Shown here: piece by piece, positions 1-8,390 of the stretch
Position numbering within the stretch: position 1 is the stretch's first letter
Layout of the letters: every line of letters starts with the position of its first letter
Assembly (NCBI RefSeq): GCF_046707225.1
Contig: NZ_JBJKOP010000029.1
Coordinates: 124,001 to 188,000 of the forward strand
DNA length: 64,000 nucleotides
Direction of reading: 5' to 3'
Source: Caproicibacter sp046707225
Lineage (GTDB): Bacteria > Bacillota > Clostridia > Oscillospirales > Acutalibacteraceae
Made by a program: the position numbers and the translations under genes
The notes under the pieces: model-generated
The model's input: only the letters and a program-made list of their open reading frames with translations
Databases searched by the model: none
Told to the model about the DNA's origin: nothing

Positions 1-64
1 CTTTATTGGCCTTGATGGCACTTGCGATTTCTTCCATCGCGCCTTTTAATGAGCCTTTCATCAT
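1..64 (-). CDS. N-terminus of an unrecognised protein (partial)
   Basis: This is the first 21 codons of a gene that runs off the left edge. It reads MMKGSLKGAMEEIASAIKAN and is preceded by a good AAAGGA ribosome binding site 7 to 8 bases before the ATG. It faces away from the glycerol operon. I do not recognise the family from so little sequence. A divergent neighbour of glpK is often a glycerol regulator, but nothing visible here supports that. Confidence 0.55.
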   Translation of the reverse strand, partial: MMKGSLKGAMEEIASAIKANK

Positions 65-286
65 AAACAGTCCTTTCTGGTAAACATACGAAATAGATTG
101 ATTTTTAAGCCCTGTATATTTTATTACGAAGTAGTCTTTTTCATTACTTAACGATGAGCTTTCTGTCGGCATTATCAATAATTTTCATGCTTGTTTCCAT
201 CCCACAATCATATAATACTCTAGATCGGCAGAGAAGTAATTAGACAAATTCCTTTATTCGTATAGACAAACGCGGAATATTGTGTA
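65..286. other. Intergenic region between divergent genes
   Basis: AT-rich spacer between the leftward partial gene and the glpK promoter. I see no convincing gene, tRNA or riboswitch. Promoter elements for the leftward gene should lie here, but no clear pair of -35 and -10 boxes at normal spacing stands out. Confidence 0.5.
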
Positions 287-315
287 TTTACAGAAGCGAG
301 ATTCAATGCTAGGAT
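287..315 (+). promoter_or_regulatory. Probable sigma-A promoter of the glp operon
   Basis: TTTACA and TAGGAT are separated by 17 bases. The -10 box is imperfect, which suits a regulated promoter. The predicted start near 322 lies just upstream of a perfect palindrome and about 65 bases before the glpK ATG. Confidence 0.5.
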
Positions 316-326
316 GATGTCAAGAT

Positions 327-349
327 ATTTTATGCAATTTGCATAAAAT
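327..349. promoter_or_regulatory. Perfect 23-bp palindrome, candidate operator for glpK
   Basis: The arms TTTTATGCAA and TTGCATAAAA flank one central base, and the symmetry extends one more A/T pair on each side. The site sits immediately after the predicted transcription start and before the glpK ribosome binding site, a typical repressor position. It lacks a U-tract, so it is not an intrinsic terminator. The cognate regulator is not identifiable. Confidence 0.55.
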
Positions 350-387
350 TGAATTCTTCTATGCGGATAGAAAGGGAGGAATTGTAA

Positions 388-1881
388 ATGGGTCGGTATA
401 TCATGGCATTGGATGCCGGAACGACCAGCTCTCGCTGCATTCTGTTTAACGAAAAGGGCGAGATGATCAGCGTGGCTCAGAAGGAGTTTACGCAGTACTT
501 TCCAAAACCAGGGTGGGTGGAACATGATGCAATGGAAATTTGGTCCACGCAGATCGGGGTTGCCCAGGAGGCAATGTACAAAATCAACGCAAGCGCGAAG
601 GACATTGCGGCCATCGGAATTACAAACCAGCGTGAAACAACCATCGTCTGGGACAAAAAGACAGGCGAACCGGTCTATCATGCCATTGTATGGCAGTGCA
701 GGCGCACGTCCGAATACTGCGACAGTCTGAAAGAAAAGGGCATGACGGACATCTTCCGCCAAAAAACCGGCCTTGTCATCGACGCTTATTTTTCGGCAAC
801 CAAGTTAAGGTGGATTCTGGAAAACGTGCCCGGTGCCCGCGAAAGGGCGGAAGCGGGAGAACTGCTGTTCGGGACGGTGGACAGCTGGCTGATCTGGAAT
901 CTGACCAAAGGGAAAGTACATGTAACGGATTATTCAAACGCGTCGCGTACCATGCTGTTTAATATACAGGAATTGAAGTGGGACGAGGAAATCTTAAAGG
1001 AATTGAATATCCCGGCCTGCATGCTGCCGGCGGTCATGCCGTCGAGCTGTGTCTACGGGGAAACGGATCCCACGATTTTCGGCGGCCCGATTCCGATTGC
1101 AGGCGCGGCGGGCGATCAGCAGGCAGCTCTTTTTGGTCAAACCTGTTTCTTGGCCGGCGAAGCTAAAAATACATATGGAACAGGCTGCTTCCTGCTGATG
1201 AACACGGGGGAAAAGCCGGTTTATTCCAAGAACGGGCTGGTCACTACCATTGCATGGGGGCTTGACGGAAAAGTCAATTACGCGCTGGAAGGCTCCATCT
1301 TTGTCGCGGGCGCGTCCATTCAGTGGCTTCGCGACCAGTTGCGGCTGATTGACAGCTCTCCGGATTCGGAATACATGGCGAAAAAGGTTAAGGATACAAA
1401 CGGTGTCTATGTGGTTCCGGCGTTCACAGGCCTTGGGGCGCCCTACTGGGATCAATATGCCAGAGGCGTGATTGTCGGGCTGACAAGAGGAGCTAACAAG
1501 TACCACCTGATCCGTGCGACGCTTGAATCGCTGGCCTACCAGACGCTGGACGTGCTGAAAGCAATGGAACAGGATTCAGGAATCAAACTGAATTCGCTCA
1601 AGGTGGACGGCGGAGCCTGCGCAAACGACTTCCTCATGCAGTTCCAGTCCGATATGATCGGCGCGCCGGTACGCCGCCCGGTATGCGTGGAAACGACAGC
1701 GATGGGAGCCTCCTACCTGGCGGGACTCGCAGTAAAATACTGGTCTGGAAAAGAAGAAGTGATTCAGAACTGGCGCATCTCCAAAGTCTTTGAACCCGCT
1801 ATGGAAGACAGTGAGCGTGACGAATTGGTTAAAGGTTGGCATAAGGCGGTAAAATGTTCTCTCGGCTGGGCAAAAGATTAA
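388..1881 (+). CDS. glpK: Glycerol kinase
   Basis: Phosphorylates glycerol with ATP to sn-glycerol 3-phosphate in the cytoplasm, trapping glycerol taken up by the GlpF channel encoded next. The 497-aa length is standard for the FGGY kinase family. The N-terminal phosphate-binding loop (DAGTTSSRC, residues 9-17), the GDQQAALFGQ segment and the C-terminal KVDGGACAN region are all present. The start follows a strong GGGAGGA site. In enterococcal-type GlpK a His in the sequence HFYG is phosphorylated by PTS HPr; here the aligned residue is Thr229 (PTIFG), so that activation route is probably missing. It is first gene of a glycerol operon with a palindromic operator candidate upstream. Confidence 0.97.
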   Translation: MGRYIMALDAGTTSSRCILFNEKGEMISVAQKEFTQYFPKPGWVEHDAMEIWSTQIGVAQEAMYKINASAKDIAAIGITNQRETTIVWDKKTGEPVYHAIVWQCRRTSEYCDSLKEKGMTDIFRQKTGLVIDAYFSATKLRWILENVPGARERAEAGELLFGTVDSWLIWNLTKGKVHVTDYSNASRTMLFNIQELKWDEEILKELNIPACMLPAVMPSSCVYGETDPTIFGGPIPIAGAAGDQQAALFGQTCFLAGEAKNTYGTGCFLLMNTGEKPVYSKNGLVTTIAWGLDGKVNYALEGSIFVAGASIQWLRDQLRLIDSSPDSEYMAKKVKDTNGVYVVPAFTGLGAPYWDQYARGVIVGLTRGANKYHLIRATLESLAYQTLDVLKAMEQDSGIKLNSLKVDGGACANDFLMQFQSDMIGAPVRRPVCVETTAMGASYLAGLAVKYWSGKEEVIQNWRISKVFEPAMEDSERDELVKGWHKAVKCSLGWAKD

Positions 1882-1927
1882 ATGATTCATTCGAAAATAT
1901 AATAGATTGAAATTGAGGTGTATGATA

Positions 1928-2644
1928 ATGTTACCGTATATTGGGGAATTTGTCGGCACAGCAATTCTTATCATTCTGGGCGACGGCGTCGTTGCCAATG
2001 TTACCCTGAATAAATCAGGCATGAAGGGCGGCGGATCCGTACAGATCACCATTGCATGGGGCCTTGCCGTCATGCTTCCGGCGTTCGTGTTCGGCGCGGC
2101 GTCCGGCGCGCATTTTAATCCCGCGCTGACCATTGCCCTTGCCGCGGCAGGCAGCTTTGCCTGGAGCATGGTGCCGGGGTATATCGTGTCTCAGATTTTG
2201 GGCGGTTTCTGCGGCGGACTGATTGTCTATGCGCTGTTTAAAGACCAGTTTGACGAGACCGAGAGCCAGGCCACCATTTTGGGATGTTTTTCGACCGGCC
2301 CGGCTATCCGCAACCTTCCCCGCAACTTTCTTTCGGAACTCGTCGGAACCTTCCTTCTTGTCTTTACCATTATGGGAATTGGCAACGTAAAGGGAGCGGG
2401 CGGCGTCGGCCTGAATTATCTGCTGGTTTTCGGAATCATCGTTTCAATCGGTATGTCCCTCGGCGGCCTGACCGGATACGCGATCAACCCTGCACGTGAC
2501 CTTGGTCCGCGTCTGGCGCATGCGGTGCTGCCCATTAAGAATAAGGGCGGCTCCAACTGGAGCTACGGTTTGATCGTCCCGATTTTTGGGCCAATTGTGG
2601 GCGGCCTGCTGGCGTGCCTGCTGTTTAAAGTGATTCCCTGGTAA
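1928..2644 (+). CDS. glpF: Glycerol uptake facilitator (aquaglyceroporin)
   Basis: A 238-aa six-helix channel of the MIP family that lets glycerol cross the membrane. Both half-helix NPA motifs are present: HFNPALT in the first half and INPARDLGPR in the second. The Asp after the second NPA motif is typical of glycerol facilitators rather than water-only channels. Earlier in-frame starts exist (TTG at 1907, ATG at 1922), but the GAGGTG site at 1915-1920 is 7 bases before the ATG at 1928, which begins the expected MLPYIGEFVGT sequence. It lies 46 bases after glpK and is followed by a terminator-like hairpin before the dehydrogenase genes. Confidence 0.95.
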   Translation: MLPYIGEFVGTAILIILGDGVVANVTLNKSGMKGGGSVQITIAWGLAVMLPAFVFGAASGAHFNPALTIALAAAGSFAWSMVPGYIVSQILGGFCGGLIVYALFKDQFDETESQATILGCFSTGPAIRNLPRNFLSELVGTFLLVFTIMGIGNVKGAGGVGLNYLLVFGIIVSIGMSLGGLTGYAINPARDLGPRLAHAVLPIKNKGGSNWSYGLIVPIFGPIVGGLLACLLFKVIPW

Positions 2645-2678
2645 TTCGTATTACTTCCGTCCGGTAACAGTGAAAGAA

Positions 2679-2720
2679 GCAGGGGCAAACATCGTCCTGT
2701 CTACCCCTGCATTCTTTTGC
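2679..2720 (+). terminator. Hairpin with T-rich tail between glpF and the dehydrogenase genes
   Basis: GCAGGGG at 2679-2685 pairs with CCCCTGC at 2704-2710 around an 18-base loop and is followed by ATTCTTTT. The long loop makes it a weak terminator. It may reduce read-through so that kinase and channel transcripts exceed those of the oxidoreductases. Confidence 0.55.
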
Positions 2721-2781
2721 GGTTTTTTAGAAAATGAAACAGTATTTCGCATCAGAGCGAAACAAAAAAAGGTTGGTGTTC

Positions 2782-4236
2782 ATGGTCATGCTGGATGTAC
2801 TGATTATCGGCGGCGGGGTTGTGGGATGCACAACGGCGAGAATGCTGGCCGGGTATCAACTGAAAACAGCTTTGCTGGAAAAGGCTTCCGATATCTGCGA
2901 GGGGGAGAGCAAGGCCAATACGGCGATCGTCCACGGCGGATATGATGCGAAGCCCCACACGATGAAAGCAAAATATAATGTTATGGGAAACGGCATGTTT
3001 CAAAAAATGTGCTCTGAACTGGACGTGCCGCTGAAGTGGAACACATCCCTGGTCGTCGCTTTTTCAGAGGATGGAATCCCCAAACTGGAAGAACTGAAGC
3101 ATCAAGGGGAAATGAACGGCGTGCCAAACCTCAGCGTGATCGGCAGAGAGGAACTCAGAAAACGGGAACCCAATATCAGCCCCGCGGCCTGTGCCGCGCT
3201 TCTGGTAGAAACGGGAGGCATTGTATGCCCCTATGAACTGACGGTGGCAAATGCGGAAAACGCGGCGGAAAACGGGGTCCGGTTTTATCGCAATGCGCCG
3301 GTTACGGGAATCCAGAAAGGGGAAGACTGCTGGATTGTGCAAAGCGGCGCGGGAACTTTTACCGCAAAAGCGGTTGTGAACTGTGCTGGGCTTTACTCTG
3401 ATGAGATCAATAATATGGTTTCTGAGGACAAGATTCACATCCTGCCGCGCAGAGGGGAATATTATATCCTCGATAAAAAATATGCCGATGTTTTTCATGC
3501 CTCTGTTTTTCAGCTGCCTACGAAAATGGGAAAGGGTATTCTGGTCACGCCGACTGTGGACGGAACGATTTTAGTCGGTCCTACGGCGGAGGACCTCGAC
3601 GTGCGGGACGACACCCGCACAACTTCGGAAGGACTGGCAAAAGCGATTCGGTTCGGTAGTCTTACGTGGGAGCATATTCCGATGCGGGACGTCATTACGA
3701 CGTTCTCCGGCATTCGCGCACACTGCGACCGGGATGATTTTGTCCTGGGGGAGGCCCCTGACGCTCCGATGTTCTTTAACGCTGTGGGAGTGGAATCTCC
3801 CGGATTAACCTCTTCGCCCGCGATCGGCCGTTATCTGGCGGATTTAGTCGCGGAAAAGCTCCATGCGAAGGTGAATCCGAATTACAATCCGATTCGTAAA
3901 GGAATCCCCAAATTCAGGGAAATGACCAATGAGGAACGGGCAAAGGCGATTGCCTCCAACCCGGACTATGCGAAAGTCGTTTGCCGGTGTGAAACTGTTA
4001 CGGAGGCGGAAATCAGGGAAGCGATTCGCAGGCCTGTGGGAGCCAGAACCATCGATGGGATCAAACGCCGGACCAGAGCCGGAATGGGAAGATGCCAGGC
4101 CGGATTCTGTACGCCGCGGACTGTTGAAATTCTAAGTGAGGAGCTGCATATTTCTCCGCTGGAAGTGACAAAGTTCGGTGGAAACTCAAAGCTGCTTTCC
4201 GGCAATCTGTTTCAAAAGGGGGATGAGGCGGAATGA
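2782..4236 (+). CDS. FAD-dependent glycerol-3-phosphate dehydrogenase-like protein with a BFD [2Fe-2S] domain
   Basis: Probably oxidises glycerol 3-phosphate to dihydroxyacetone phosphate, with the next two genes as partners. An N-terminal FAD-binding GGGVVG loop (residues 10-15) opens a DAO-type fold. The C-terminal BFD-like iron-sulphur motif has Cys401, Cys403, Cys438 and Cys443. About 484 aa from the chosen ATG. An in-frame ATG at 2734 would add 16 residues, but the protein fold begins MLDVLIIGGG just after 2782. The stop overlaps the next start (ATGA), so translation is probably coupled. The family is also annotated simply as NAD(P)/FAD-dependent oxidoreductase; the substrate is inferred from the glpK-glpF context. 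Confidence 0.85.
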   Translation: MVMLDVLIIGGGVVGCTTARMLAGYQLKTALLEKASDICEGESKANTAIVHGGYDAKPHTMKAKYNVMGNGMFQKMCSELDVPLKWNTSLVVAFSEDGIPKLEELKHQGEMNGVPNLSVIGREELRKREPNISPAACAALLVETGGIVCPYELTVANAENAAENGVRFYRNAPVTGIQKGEDCWIVQSGAGTFTAKAVVNCAGLYSDEINNMVSEDKIHILPRRGEYYILDKKYADVFHASVFQLPTKMGKGILVTPTVDGTILVGPTAEDLDVRDDTRTTSEGLAKAIRFGSLTWEHIPMRDVITTFSGIRAHCDRDDFVLGEAPDAPMFFNAVGVESPGLTSSPAIGRYLADLVAEKLHAKVNPNYNPIRKGIPKFREMTNEERAKAIASNPDYAKVVCRCETVTEAEIREAIRRPVGARTIDGIKRRTRAGMGRCQAGFCTPRTVEILSEELHISPLEVTKFGGNSKLLSGNLFQKGDEAE

Positions 4237-5495
4237 GAACGGTCGATATCCTGATTGTGGGCGGCGGCCCGGCCGGTCTTGCCGCGGCGGTATCCGCCTA
4301 TGAAAGCGGATGCAGGAGCATCCTGATTCTGGAAAGGGAAGAGGCTCTTGGCGGAATCCTGAAACAATGCATTCATAACGGCTTCGGACTGCATACGTTT
4401 CACGAAGAGCTGACCGGCCCGGAATATGCCCAGAAATACATCGACAAAGTTGTCGAGTACCAGATTTCCTATCAGTGCTGCACCATGGTTCTGGATATTA
4501 CGGAAGAACGGGTGGTCACTGCGGTCAGCAATGTGAACGGCTTGCAGCAATTTCAGGCAAAATCCGTGATTTTGGCAATGGGCTGCAGGGAGCGTCCCCG
4601 CGGCGCGCTCGCCATACCGGGCTGGAGATGCTCCGGAATCTATACCGCCGGGACGGCGCAGAAATTTGTAAACCTTGAGGGAATCATGCCGGGCAAAAAG
4701 GTGATGATTCTCGGCTCCGGCGACATCGGTCTCATCATGGCCCGCAGAATGACCTTTATGGGGGCGAAAGTACTTGCCTGCGTGGAACTGCTGCCGTATT
4801 CCTCCGGACTCAAGCGAAATATTGTACAGTGTCTGGATGATTACGGGATTCCATTGCTTTTGAATCACACGGTCGTCGATATTTCCGGCAGCGAACGTCT
4901 GGAGGGCGTGACGGTTGCGGAGGTTGACCCCGAGACGAAACAGCCGATTCCGGGGACGGAAACATATTATGAATGCGATACGCTGCTCCTTTCCGTCGGG
5001 CTGATTCCGGAAAACGAACTCAGCAAGCTGGCGGGCGTGAAAATTTCGCCGGCAACGGGCGGAGCGGAGGTCGACGAAAATCTGGAAACATCGGTCCCGG
5101 GGATTTTTTCCTGCGGCAATGTGCTTCATGTGCATGACCTGGTGGACTTTGTGTCTCAGGAGGCGGAGAAGGCGGGCAAAAGAGCCTTTCAGTTTGTCCA
5201 GGGGCAGTTGGAGGAAAACGGAGCCCGGATTCCCGTCACGGGGGGCTTCGGCGTGGCCGGAGCGGTGCCGCAGGTTCTTCATGCCGGATCCGGCGACAGC
5301 CCGGTTACACTGATGTTTCGCCCGAAAGGGGTTTACCGGAACGCTAAAATCGGCGTAAGCGCGGAAGGCACGGAACTGTATTCCAGAAAATACCGTATTC
5401 TGACTCCCGGCGAGATGGTCAGTCTGGAGCTTGGGCCGGAGCTTCTCAGCAGGGCTGCCGGAGCAAAAGAACTTACGGTGAAAGTGGAGGCCTGA
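4233..5495 (+). CDS. NAD(P)/FAD-dependent oxidoreductase of the glycerol operon
   Basis: A 420-aa flavoprotein with an N-terminal FAD loop (VGGGPAG, residues 9-15) and a second nucleotide-binding loop (ILGSGDIG) in the middle, the two-dinucleotide arrangement of pyridine nucleotide-disulphide oxidoreductases. It is made in a three-gene cassette with the BFD-containing dehydrogenase and a DUF1667 protein, which recurs beside glpK in Clostridia. It likely passes electrons from glycerol 3-phosphate oxidation to NAD(P) or another carrier; that role is inferred. It starts inside the upstream stop (ATGA) and ends 3 bases before the next start codon. Confidence 0.85.
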   Translation: MRTVDILIVGGGPAGLAAAVSAYESGCRSILILEREEALGGILKQCIHNGFGLHTFHEELTGPEYAQKYIDKVVEYQISYQCCTMVLDITEERVVTAVSNVNGLQQFQAKSVILAMGCRERPRGALAIPGWRCSGIYTAGTAQKFVNLEGIMPGKKVMILGSGDIGLIMARRMTFMGAKVLACVELLPYSSGLKRNIVQCLDDYGIPLLLNHTVVDISGSERLEGVTVAEVDPETKQPIPGTETYYECDTLLLSVGLIPENELSKLAGVKISPATGGAEVDENLETSVPGIFSCGNVLHVHDLVDFVSQEAEKAGKRAFQFVQGQLEENGARIPVTGGFGVAGAVPQVLHAGSGDSPVTLMFRPKGVYRNAKIGVSAEGTELYSRKYRILTPGEMVSLELGPELLSRAAGAKELTVKVEA

Positions 5496-5498
5496 CAG

Positions 5499-5852
5499 AT
5501 GCGGAAGGAAATTACTTGTATTGGCTGCCCGATGGGCTGCCGGATGACGGCCGAGGTGGAAAACGGCAAAATTCTGTCGGTGGAAGGATATTCCTGCAAC
5601 GTCGGGAAAAAATACGCGCAGGAAGAGCTGACTGTTCCGAAAAGAATGGTCACTTCTTTGGCCCATGTTCGCGGCAGCAGCCGGCCTTTGCCGGTCAGAA
5701 CATCCGCTCCGATTGAAAAGAGCAAAATCTTCGACTGTCTCAGGGAAATCAGAGCCTGCGAAATCACGCCGCCCGTTAAGATCGGCGACGTCATCATTTC
5801 CCACGTCTGCGGGACACAGGCCGATATTGTGGCGACCAGAGAGGTTTTCTGA
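5499..5852 (+). CDS. DUF1667 domain protein, small partner of the dehydrogenase cassette
   Basis: A 117-aa protein with a CIGCPMGC motif at residues 7-14 and further cysteines at positions 34 and 104 or so, consistent with metal or iron-sulphur binding. DUF1667 proteins are found as the third member of clostridial glycerol-3-phosphate dehydrogenase cassettes, sometimes fused to the oxidoreductase. The start is 3 bases after the previous stop and follows GGAGG inside the upstream coding end. Its exact role, such as electron transfer or cofactor handling, is unknown. A strong terminator ends the operon right after it. Confidence 0.85.
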   Translation: MRKEITCIGCPMGCRMTAEVENGKILSVEGYSCNVGKKYAQEELTVPKRMVTSLAHVRGSSRPLPVRTSAPIEKSKIFDCLREIRACEITPPVKIGDVIISHVCGTQADIVATREVF

Positions 5853-5861
5853 CCGATGTGA

Positions 5862-5906
5862 GAACCCCCGCGGAAAGAAAAGGTTCTTTCCGCGGGGGTT
5901 CTCTTT
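5862..5906 (+). terminator. Strong intrinsic terminator of the glp operon
   Basis: An 18-bp perfect stem (5862-5879 with 5884-5901) closes a 4-base loop and runs into CTCTTT. The stem is symmetrical and may also stop transcripts of the convergent plsY gene, which ends 2 bases beyond it. Confidence 0.93.
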
Positions 5907-5907
5907 G

Positions 5908-6603
5908 CTATGAGTGTTTTATGGAAAACTTTTTCTCCGTACCGTTTTTTAGCCGCTCCAGATTTGCCCGGTGTTTATACACCAAAAGCCCGGCAAACAG
6001 CATGGAAAAAGCGGTTGTAATCCATACGTAGGAAAGCGGCGCGGCACCCGGTTTGCAGTCGCGGAAATAAGAGAACAGGAAATTAATCAGCGGGAAAGAC
6101 AGAGCGCCGCAGATGGAAGAGATGGAAACAATCCTTGTAAAGAAAAAGACAACGGCGAAAATCGAAACCGCGATCAGAAAATACCGCCAGTCCAGAAAAG
6201 CAATGATGGCGGCGGAAGCAAGCACGCCCTTGCCGCCCCGAAAATGAAAATAAAGCGGGTAGATATGCCCCACGACGCACGCAATGCCTGCCAGATAGGC
6301 GCCGTACTGAATAAAATACTCCGGCAAATGGTATTGAAGGCAGAGATGTTGAAACACGGTCCTGCCGATCAGCACCGAAGCGGCGCCCTTTGAAAAATCG
6401 AAGATGAACGTGAGAATTCCCGCTTTGACGCCGACACAGCGAAGCACGTTTGTCAAACCGGCGTTTCCGCTGCCAAGGGTTCGAATGTCCTTACGGCCGC
6501 AAAACAGTTTTGTAAAGAGAATGGAAAAACTGATGCTTCCCAAAAGATATGAAACAGCGGCAACCAGCATCGACGGCAAGGCGAAGATCACAAATTCCTG
6601 CAT
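5908..6603 (-). CDS. plsY: Glycerol-3-phosphate acyltransferase PlsY
   Basis: Transfers the acyl group from acyl-phosphate to glycerol 3-phosphate, the first step of phospholipid synthesis in most Gram-positives. The 231-aa membrane protein has the PlsY signatures GSGNAGLTNVLR near the N-terminus and GHIYPLYFHFRGGKG in the centre, with several hydrophobic helices. The start at 6603 follows GGGAGGAATTCG; a longer in-frame reading from 6651 has no such site. It faces the glycerol operon, which makes the same substrate, but has its own transcription unit. Confidence 0.93.
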   Translation of the reverse strand: MQEFVIFALPSMLVAAVSYLLGSISFSILFTKLFCGRKDIRTLGSGNAGLTNVLRCVGVKAGILTFIFDFSKGAASVLIGRTVFQHLCLQYHLPEYFIQYGAYLAGIACVVGHIYPLYFHFRGGKGVLASAAIIAFLDWRYFLIAVSIFAVVFFFTRIVSISSICGALSFPLINFLFSYFRDCKPGAAPLSYVWITTAFSMLFAGLLVYKHRANLERLKNGTEKKFSIKHS

Positions 6604-6786
6604 TCGAATTCCTCCCTGTACATGAACAGATTCATTTTTTGACCGCTTCATCGGTACGGGTTAATGTATGGCAAAAAACCGGCAAATACCGGCGCGGTCT
6701 TTTCTATATCTATGTACCATTCCAGAATATTATAATATCACATAATTTTAATATTTCAACAAATAATGTTGTATATATTTAATAAA

Positions 6787-6827
6787 TTTAAGAACCGTCC
6801 GGCTTCTTTGTTGATGCCGGACGGTTC
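6787..6827 (-). terminator. Terminator of the amino acid permease gene
   Basis: Twelve paired bases (6792-6803 with 6816-6827) around a 12-base loop. Read on the minus strand the stem is followed by a T/A-rich tract (TTAAATTTATT). Confidence 0.8.
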
Positions 6828-6832
6828 CTGGG

Positions 6833-8200
6833 TTATCGGCTGTGCCTGCGTTCCTTTTGATAGAAGAGATAGGAGAGGGAAATCAGAAGGATCAGGCCGG
6901 CGGCCGTGAAAAAGCCGATTCTGTAATCCCCTACCCCAAGACTGAAAAAGATAAGAACGGCGATGACCGCAAGAGACATATAAGCCCCGCCTTTGCCCAG
7001 AATCATCGGAGAAGTAAACTGTTCTTCCGGATGCCGGCGTTTCAGCCACAAAAGGAAGATAATCAGATTAATCGTCCAGCTGAAAAAGGAAAAGTAGGAA
7101 CAGGCGGAGATCAGATAATTGAACAGCTTCGAGCTCAGTACAAAGGAAAGTCCGACCACGGAAAGGGAAAGCAGGCCGGTCAAAATCCAGGCGTTCCGGA
7201 AAAAACCCTTTCGGTTTGTTTTTCCAAAGGCTTTCGGGGCTTCTCCGGCGTCGGAAAGAGAAAGCAGAATCTGTACACTCCCGAAATAGGTTCCAAGCAT
7301 GACGGAAACGGCAGCGATAAAAATGGCGGCGTTGATAATCGCCGACGCCCATCCCAGACCGATCACGGAAAGAGACTGGACAAGCGGGGAAATTCCGGTG
7401 TTGACAGTTTTCCAGTTCACAATACAGATGATCAGGAACATTGCCGCCACATAAAACAGGATGATACTCGCGATCATCAGAATGGTGGCGGCCGGAATTT
7501 CTTTTTTGGGCTTTTTCACCTTTGCGGTTGCCATAGCGACCGTGCTGATTCCCGCGTAAGCAAATACGGCGATCAGCATGGATTGAAAGAAGCCGGAGAT
7601 TCCGGTGGGAAAGAATGCTTGCAAGGAAGAAAAGGGATTGGTTTTCACGGCTATTCCGTTTGATGCGACAAATCGAATGGCGGCGATAATAAAAAACAGA
7701 AGCGCGGAGATTTTCAGCACGGCCATTACGGATTCCACCAGACTGAATTTATTCGTATTCAGCCTGTTGATTAAAATTACAAGAATCGTAATGGAAAACG
7801 CGGATACGGCAACGCTTACTTTTGGGAGCCAAAACCGTATGAAGATACCCGCCGCCACAGCTTCCGACCCAATTGCCAGCAGGTTGGCGATATAGAGCAC
7901 CCAGCCCATTGTAAATCCGGCGTATTTCCCCAAAAACTGTTCCGCATACACTTTAAAAGAGCCGGTCACAGGCCGGTTGATGCTGATGCTTGTGATGGCG
8001 CCCAGAACCTGAGAAACAACAAGCCCGCTCAGCAAAAAAGAAAGAATTACGGACGGGCCGGCCTGTCGGATGGAAATTGCGGAGCCCAAAAAAAATCCGG
8101 AGCCGATAATTCCTCCGACGCCAAGACCCGCAAGGCTGTAGGTATTTAATTTTTTTTCCTGAGGACCGGTGTCCCGGTTGCTGTTTTTAACGCTTTGCAT
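6833..8200 (-). CDS. Amino acid permease of the APC superfamily
   Basis: A 455-aa integral membrane transporter with about 12 hydrophobic segments. The N-terminal GVGGIIGSGFFLG motif is the substrate and sodium/proton site of APC-type amino acid permeases. It begins at an ATG with GAGGAG 6 to 7 bases upstream. The gene is monocistronic, flanked by its own terminator and a divergent promoter region with an inverted repeat. The amino acid transported cannot be told from motifs. Confidence 0.88.
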   Translation of the reverse strand: MQSVKNSNRDTGPQEKKLNTYSLAGLGVGGIIGSGFFLGSAISIRQAGPSVILSFLLSGLVVSQVLGAITSISINRPVTGSFKVYAEQFLGKYAGFTMGWVLYIANLLAIGSEAVAAGIFIRFWLPKVSVAVSAFSITILVILINRLNTNKFSLVESVMAVLKISALLFFIIAAIRFVASNGIAVKTNPFSSLQAFFPTGISGFFQSMLIAVFAYAGISTVAMATAKVKKPKKEIPAATILMIASIILFYVAAMFLIICIVNWKTVNTGISPLVQSLSVIGLGWASAIINAAIFIAAVSVMLGTYFGSVQILLSLSDAGEAPKAFGKTNRKGFFRNAWILTGLLSLSVVGLSFVLSSKLFNYLISACSYFSFFSWTINLIIFLLWLKRRHPEEQFTSPMILGKGGAYMSLAVIAVLIFFSLGVGDYRIGFFTAAGLILLISLSYLFYQKERRHSR

Positions 8201-8230
8201 ACAATCTCCTCATTTTATCACTTGGACTTT

Positions 8231-8259
8231 AGTATAAGCGATTTCAGCCTGATTATGAA
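8231..8259 (-). promoter_or_regulatory. Possible promoter of the permease gene
   Basis: Read on the minus strand: TTCATA, 17 bases, TATACT. The -10 box is good and the -35 box weak, and the permease ATG is about 25 bases downstream of the predicted start. Confidence 0.45.
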
Positions 8260-8264
8260 AAATC

Positions 8265-8280
8265 CTGTGACAAATCACAG
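8265..8280. promoter_or_regulatory. Inverted repeat CTGTGA-N4-TCACAG, possible operator
   Basis: Perfect 6-bp arms around CAAA lie between the divergent promoters of the permease and the TtcA-like gene, just upstream of the permease -35 box. The half-sites resemble those of Crp/Fnr-family regulators, with the 4-base gap seen in Fnr-type sites. No cognate regulator is in the window. Confidence 0.4.
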
Positions 8281-8296
8281 TGCCGTCAAATCGGCC

Positions 8297-8326
8297 TTGA
8301 CAAAAGAGACTAAAAAGGTATATAAT
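8297..8326 (+). promoter_or_regulatory. Sigma-A promoter of the TtcA-like gene
   Basis: TTGACA and TATAAT, both perfect consensus boxes, separated by 18 bases. The start codon is about 60 bases downstream. It probably also serves the copper genes that follow closely. Confidence 0.75.
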
Positions 8327-8390
8327 CAAATCACAGAATAAAAGGTAAATATATCTGAATGATATGTATTAGAAATTCGGGAGTGTCCCA

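Noticed and set aside
4212..5804. A 530-codon open frame on the minus strand opposite the glycerol oxidoreductase genes
   Set aside because: It is a mirror of GC-rich codon bias in two convincing plus-strand genes, has no SD and contains no recognisable domain.
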